From the NCBI GenBank assembly GCA_002400365.1, contig DHFK01000100.1, forward strand, positions 1-8,559: 8,559 nt of DNA, given 5' to 3'. Positions 5,538-8,559 of this stretch are shown in pieces. The notes beneath the pieces are model-generated. The model saw only the letters and a list, made by a program, of their open reading frames with translations, ran no database searches and was not told the DNA's origin. Numbering within the stretch: the first letter of the stretch is position 1; the number at the start of each line of letters is the position of its first letter. Made by a program: the position numbers and the translations under genes. The stretch is from Anaerolineales bacterium UBA4826 (GTDB lineage: Bacteria > Chloroflexota > Anaerolineae > UBA4142).

Positions 5538-6710
5538 ATGTTGAACGCACACATTGTCGGCTGGGGCAAGTACCTGCCCAGCAAAGTCATTTCGAACGAA
5601 GAACTGGCGCAGACCGCCGGCGTGGACGCCGAGTGGGTCAAGCAGCGCACCGGCATCGAAGCGCGCCACATCGCCGAGCCGACGCAAGCGAGCGCAGACA
5701 TGGCGACGCGCGCGGCGCGCGCGGCGTTGGAGATGGCGGACGTCGCGCCCTCCGATCTCGATTTGATTATTGCCGCGACGAACACGCCGGACTATTGGTT
5801 TCCGGCGACGGCGTGTTTGGCGCAGGACGCGCTCGGCGCGAATCGCGCCGGGGCGTTCGATCTCGCGGCGGGATGCTCGGCGTTCGTGTACGCGCTCGTC
5901 GTCGCCGATCGGTTCATTCGCAGCGGCGCGTACCGCAACATCCTCGTCGTCGGCGTCGAGACGGTTTCGCGCATCTTGGACTGGCGCGATCCTCTGTGCG
6001 CGTATTTTGGCGATGGCGCGGGCGCGGTCGTGCTGACGGCGAGCGAACAGCCGGGCGGCTTGCTTGGCTTTGCGTTGAGTTCCGATGGTTCGGGCGGCGA
6101 TCTGCTCATTCTGCCCGGCGGCGGCACGCGGCACGGCATCACGCAACAGGTGCTCGACCAGGGTTTGCAGTATGGGCGGATGGATGGACGCGCGGTTTAT
6201 CGCTATGGTCTGCGCGCGATGACGTGGATGGGGCAGCAAGCGCTCCGCCGCGCGCGCTTGAAAATCGAGGACATTGATTTGTTCATCCCGCATCAAACCA
6301 ATTTGCAACTGATCCACCAAGTCGCGCAGAAATTGCGCGTGCCGCTGGAGCGAACCTTCGTCAATATGGCGCGCTATGCCAACATCTCGTCGGCGGCGAT
6401 TCCCGTCTCGCTGTGCGATGCGCTCGAAGCCGGGCGCATTCAGCCGGGCAATCGTTTGCTGATCACGGCATTTGGCGGCGGCTTGACGTCGGCGGGTTTG
6501 GTGTGGCAATGGTCGCCAGTGCCGCCTCACAAACCGCTGCCCTTTGTCAAGCGCTTGGGTCACGCACTCTGGGACGCGCAAGCCGCGTTCCGCTCACGTT
6601 TCTTCCGGCTGGAGCATCGCTTGGATACGCTGACGCCGGTGGAGGAAGAGCCAGGAGCCGATGAGCGACCAAGACAATCTACAGCCCCAGTTGAGAAAAA
6701 GGGCGAATGA
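5538..6710 (+). CDS. fabH: 3-oxoacyl-[ACP] synthase III (FabH-like) with C-terminal extension
   Basis: Thiolase-fold ketoacyl synthase III, which in fatty acid synthesis condenses an acyl-CoA with malonyl-ACP. The catalytic triad is intact: Cys113 in DLAAGCSAFVYAL, His252 in IPHQTN, and Asn282 in YANISSAA. GWGKYLPSKVISNEEL near the N-terminus and FGDGAGAVVL (157-166) are typical, as is the closing glycine loop AFGGGLTSAG (311-320). The enzyme core ends near 327, the normal FabH length. A further 60 or so residues (PFVKRLGHALWDAQAAFRSR, then Glu/Pro/Arg-rich) are extra. ATG 5538 gives the family N-terminus, though no Shine-Dalgarno is visible because element D abuts it. Its place behind an ABC importer rather than in a fab cluster suggests a dedicated acyl substrate; related non-FabH KAS III enzymes remain possible. 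The 3' end overlaps the next gene by 50 bases. Confidence 0.85.
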   Translation: MLNAHIVGWGKYLPSKVISNEELAQTAGVDAEWVKQRTGIEARHIAEPTQASADMATRAARAALEMADVAPSDLDLIIAATNTPDYWFPATACLAQDALGANRAGAFDLAAGCSAFVYALVVADRFIRSGAYRNILVVGVETVSRILDWRDPLCAYFGDGAGAVVLTASEQPGGLLGFALSSDGSGGDLLILPGGGTRHGITQQVLDQGLQYGRMDGRAVYRYGLRAMTWMGQQALRRARLKIEDIDLFIPHQTNLQLIHQVAQKLRVPLERTFVNMARYANISSAAIPVSLCDALEAGRIQPGNRLLITAFGGGLTSAGLVWQWSPVPPHKPLPFVKRLGHALWDAQAAFRSRFFRLEHRLDTLTPVEEEPGADERPRQSTAPVEKKGE

Positions 6711-7230
6711 AACGCTGACGCGGCTGGGCGCGTCCGAGCGCGAGGCGTTGCTGATCAAGGGTTGGATGTCGCACGACGCGCGCTGGTTTATGGCAGTCGC
6801 CGGCGAGTACGGCATGGCGGCGGCGAATCGGCTGAATCAAGTCGCCGCGCGCGCCGCCGGCAAAGTGGAGGCGCAGCGCATCACGCGGGCGTTGCAGTTG
6901 CCGCCGCGCACGGCGCTCGACGATTATCTCTTGGCGCAAGAAATCCTCGTCGCGTTTCTGGGACCCGACCTGATTGAGTATGGCATCTTCCCGACGAGCG
7001 ATCGCGCGTATCGAATGAACGTGCGGCGTTGCTTTGCCTACGACAACGCGGTGCGCGCCGGCATCGCCGAGCAGTACGCATGTGGCATCTTTGCGCGTGT
7101 GGCGGGTTGGTTCGATGCGCTGGGTCTGGCGCACGAGATTAACCCGGCTCTGGGGCAATGTCTCAAGGCGCAGGGGCGCGAGTGCGTGTATACAATCACG
7201 TTGAGAGGGGCTGAAGGTGGATTACGATAA
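6661..7230 (+). CDS. DUF6125-like protein of unknown function
   Basis: Protein of 189 residues. The pattern matches what I remember of DUF6125 (related by annotation to L-2-amino-thiazoline-4-carboxylic acid hydrolase-like proteins). An opening helix reads LIKGWMSHDARWFMAVAGEYG (31-51), followed by AAANRLNQVAAR. Later come RCFAYDNAVRAGI (123-135), EQYACGIFARVAGWFDALGL (137-156) and a Cys-rich end with Cys167 and Cys175. Cys124, Cys141, Cys167 and Cys175 could bind metal or act in catalysis; this is inference. No signal peptide or membrane segment is seen. ATG 6661 has AGGAG at 6653-6657 and lies inside the fabH 3' end, so translation may be coupled. The family call rests on memory and needs a profile search. 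Nothing in the sequence fixes a reaction. Confidence 0.7.
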   Translation: MSDQDNLQPQLRKRANETLTRLGASEREALLIKGWMSHDARWFMAVAGEYGMAAANRLNQVAARAAGKVEAQRITRALQLPPRTALDDYLLAQEILVAFLGPDLIEYGIFPTSDRAYRMNVRRCFAYDNAVRAGIAEQYACGIFARVAGWFDALGLAHEINPALGQCLKAQGRECVYTITLRGAEGGLR

Positions 7231-7255
7231 GCCAATACCTCTTTTGGCGAAAATC

Positions 7256-7264
7256 TGATATAAT
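7256..7264 (+). promoter_or_regulatory. Extended -10 promoter for the 7286 gene pair
   Basis: TGATATAAT contains a perfect TATAAT hexamer (7259-7264) preceded by TG one base upstream, the extended -10 form that can work without a -35 box. Nothing resembling TTGACA lies 16-18 bases upstream; TTGGCG at 7244-7249 is too close. The expected transcript start near 7271 would leave a leader of about 15 bases with GGAGGAAGG (7273-7281). It stands out because the region before it is G+C rich. Confidence 0.6.
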
Positions 7265-7285
7265 CATGTCACGGAGGAAGGTAAG

Positions 7286-7657
7286 ATGTCTGCGCCAACC
7301 GTTGAAATGACTATTCAGGTACCTCGCACGCTCGAGCAGCAACTCGAGCGCTTTCGCGAGTATTTGCCAGAAATTCTGGAACGTGGGCTGCGCGAGGTGA
7401 TGGCAGAGCAATCAGGAACCTTTCAGGATGAAAACGCGATTATCGAACTATTGACCAGCCGACCAACTCCAGAACAGGTACTATCCCTTCAACCATCTCC
7501 GCAACTCCAGGCACGGGTGAGCGAGTTGTTGATGCGTAACAAAACTGTGAATCTGTCGCCGCAAGAAGGCGCCGAACTAGAGCGCTATCTGTTCTTGGAA
7601 CACATCGTCCGATTGGCGAAAGCGCACGCTTATCAACAACTGGCAGCCCATCCATGA
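7286..7657 (+). CDS. Small helical protein, partner gene of an HNH endonuclease
   Basis: A 123-residue acidic, mostly helical protein. It opens with a short strand-like VEMTIQVPRTL, then LEQQLERFREYLPEILERGLREVM (about 16-39). The central block reads DENAIIELLTSRPTPEQVLSLQPSPQLQARVSELL, and the end is ERYLFLEHIVRLAKAHAYQQL. I recall proteins of this pattern in Cyanobacteria and Chloroflexota encoded immediately before a small HNH endonuclease, and the gene after it here is exactly such an endonuclease, in ruins. An antitoxin or accessory role is a guess from the arrangement. ATG 7286 is supported by GGAGGAAGG four bases upstream. Its stop overlaps the next start as ATGA (7654-7657), implying translational coupling. 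Base composition is less G+C rich than the operon before it, compatible with separate acquisition. Confidence 0.75.
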   Translation: MSAPTVEMTIQVPRTLEQQLERFREYLPEILERGLREVMAEQSGTFQDENAIIELLTSRPTPEQVLSLQPSPQLQARVSELLMRNKTVNLSPQEGAELERYLFLEHIVRLAKAHAYQQLAAHP

Positions 7658-7882
7658 CGCACGTGTCGGCAGCACTGCGTCAGGCTGTGATTGACTCCGT
7701 TCTACAATCCTCGCACGCAGCACTGGAATTTGCACTTTAACTTGGAAGGCGCGCAGATCATTCCGCTGACCCCAATCGGGCGCGTGACCATTGCCATTTT
7801 GCAGATCAATCACCCGGAGCGCGTCCTAGAACGCCAACACTTGATACAGGCAGGCAAGTATCCTCGATCCTCACAAGGTTGA
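7654..7882 (+). pseudogene. HNH endonuclease remnant with deleted catalytic core
   Basis: From ATG 7654 the frame reads MTHVSAALRQAVID, the usual opening of a family of small HNH endonucleases, but then SVLQSSHAALEFAL and a TAA at 7738-7740. From about 7691 the next frame reads TPFYNPRTQHWNLHFNLEGAQIIPLTPIGRVTIAILQINHPERVLERQHLIQAG, which is the C-terminal third of the same family, ending at TGA 7880-7882. What normally lies between (the Cys-x-x-Cys pair and the HxDH/N/H core, roughly 60 codons by my recollection) is absent. The simplest reading is one internal deletion with its junction near 7688-7694 that also shifted the frame. The TTG at 7691 is a Leu codon, not a start. No catalytic residue survives, so nuclease activity is not expected. 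Confidence 0.8.
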
Positions 7883-7883
7883 A

Positions 7884-8378
7884 ATGATCCAAACCACCCA
7901 AAGTTTCATCGAGTACTTTGAAGGCATCCGTCGCCGCACGCTGAATTTCGTGCGGCTCATTCCGCCGGCTCAATTCGATTGGTCGCCGCGCGAGGGCGAA
8001 TTTACCTGCGGCGATTTGGTGCGCCATCTGGCGGCGACGGAGCAAACCTTTGTCGGCGCGGCGCTGGAGGGCACGTGGCGTTATCGCGGACACGACCGCG
8101 CGTTGGCAAGCACGTTCGACGAGGCAATCGCGTACCTGGACGCGTGTCACGTCGAGGCAATGACCGCGTTGCGCCATCTAAACGACGCCGAACTGTCCCA
8201 ACCGCGCGCCTCGCTCAAGGGTCCGCCGGCGAAAGCGTGGCGCTGGCTGATGGCGCTGGTCGAGCACGAAATTCATCACCGCAGCCAGTTGGCGGTTTAT
8301 CTGATGCTGCTGGGCGTCAAGCCGCCGCACCTCTACGGACTCGGCGTCGAAGATGTGATCGCGTTGGCGACGACGTGA
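7884..8378 (+). CDS. DinB-family four-helix metal-binding protein
   Basis: A 164-residue DinB/YfiT-like protein. These are four-helix bundles with a His triad that binds a divalent metal; members include thiol-dependent S-transferases and many damage-induced proteins of unknown function. The triad fits His48 (DLVRHLAATEQ), His128 and His132 (VEHEIHHRSQLAVYL). Other DinB features are IPPAQFDWSPREGEFTCGDLVRHL in the first third and the closing MLLGVKPPHLYGL. ATG 7884 follows AAGG (7875-7878) and starts one base after the pseudogene stop, so it may be expressed from the promoter at 7256 by readthrough. The G+C-rich third positions resemble the main operon rather than the gene pair just before it. 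The reaction cannot be assigned. Confidence 0.88.
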   Translation: MIQTTQSFIEYFEGIRRRTLNFVRLIPPAQFDWSPREGEFTCGDLVRHLAATEQTFVGAALEGTWRYRGHDRALASTFDEAIAYLDACHVEAMTALRHLNDAELSQPRASLKGPPAKAWRWLMALVEHEIHHRSQLAVYLMLLGVKPPHLYGLGVEDVIALATT

Positions 8379-8410
8379 CGCGGTGTGTACCGAAGCCCGA
8401 ACACTATCCG

Positions 8411-8463
8411 CGAATCTCACGAATCACGCCAACCTTATTTTTCATCCGCGTTTATCCGCGTCC
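8411..8463. repeat. Short-word repeat element E downstream of the DinB gene
   Basis: Two direct-repeat pairs flank a T-rich centre. CGAATCTCA at 8411-8419 is followed by CGAATCACG at 8420-8428, a 9-base period. ATCCGCGTTT at 8444-8453 is followed by ATCCGCGTCC at 8454-8463, a 10-base period. The layout (two word-arrays, AT-rich centre) is like elements A-D but with longer periods and weaker complementarity between arms. ATCCGCG/CGCGGAT words of this kind are frequent between genes in several bacterial groups, to my recollection. The T-run TTATTTTT (8434-8441) lies between the arms, not after a stem. In 8464-8559 I see no convincing gene. Confidence 0.55.
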
Positions 8464-8559
8464 CATTCAGACATTGCGGCAACGCTTCCTACACCCCCGC
8501 ACCGATGGCTGGTCAGTGCTCTTCAGCGTCCCAATCATCGCGTCACCCTCCCGTGTACT

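Noticed and set aside
7244..7249. TTGGCG as -35 box for the promoter at 7259
   Set aside because: The spacer to TATAAT is 9 bases, far below the 16-18 needed; the extended -10 TG is the better explanation.
7691..7882. Independent 63-codon gene starting at TTG 7691
   Set aside because: It has no ribosome-binding site, and the product is clearly the C-terminal piece of an HNH family whose N-terminus lies just upstream in another frame.
8468..8540. Minus-strand 23-codon frame starting with ATG preceded by GGAGG
   Set aside because: Short, Cys/Arg-rich, with no recognisable pattern; a chance ribosome-binding site is likely in this composition.

Overview
The window is a high-GC bacterial segment with every convincing gene on the + strand. 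Codon choice, the style of the transport and FabH-like proteins, the Pro/Lys-rich lipoprotein linker, and a small-protein/HNH gene pair of a type I associate with Chloroflexota and Cyanobacteria suggest a Chloroflexota (Anaerolineae-like) chromosome. This assignment is inference; there is no rRNA or marker gene here.

Layout. Positions 1-117 hold the C-terminal end of an unidentified gene. Next, 137-1006 encodes an intact ANT(6)-type streptomycin adenylyltransferase homologue. A probable operon follows at 1054-7230: LivH permease, LivM permease, a lipoprotein substrate-binding protein, LivF ATPase, a FabH-like ketoacyl synthase III with a C-terminal extension, and a DUF6125-like protein that overlaps it. 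A second ATPase (LivG) is not present. After an extended -10 promoter at 7256-7264 comes a lower-GC segment with a small helical protein (7286-7657) and, coupled to it by an ATGA overlap, the remains of an HNH endonuclease gene whose catalytic core has been deleted (7654-7882). A DinB-fold protein (7884-8378) follows, and the last 180 bases are non-coding or undetermined.

How the genes fit together. LivH and LivM would form the membrane channel of a HAAT (branched-chain amino acid type) importer, fed by the lipoprotein receptor and driven by LivF plus a LivG encoded elsewhere. The LivM N-terminus and the basic LivF tail resemble a HAAT subgroup I remember lying beside acyl-CoA ligases. Together with the FabH-like gene this hints at an acid or acyl substrate rather than simple amino acid uptake (inference).

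Most unusual feature. All four gaps between livH, livM, the binding protein, livF and fabH (73-95 bases each) are nearly filled by a short-word tandem repeat arranged as two opposed arms. Three have a strict 7-base period and one an 8-base period, and each gap uses a different word. They begin at or just after the upstream stop codon and end next to the downstream ribosome-binding site or start codon. A related element with 9-10-base periods lies downstream of the DinB gene. They recall the heptanucleotide STRR repeats of filamentous cyanobacteria, but here the word changes from junction to junction.
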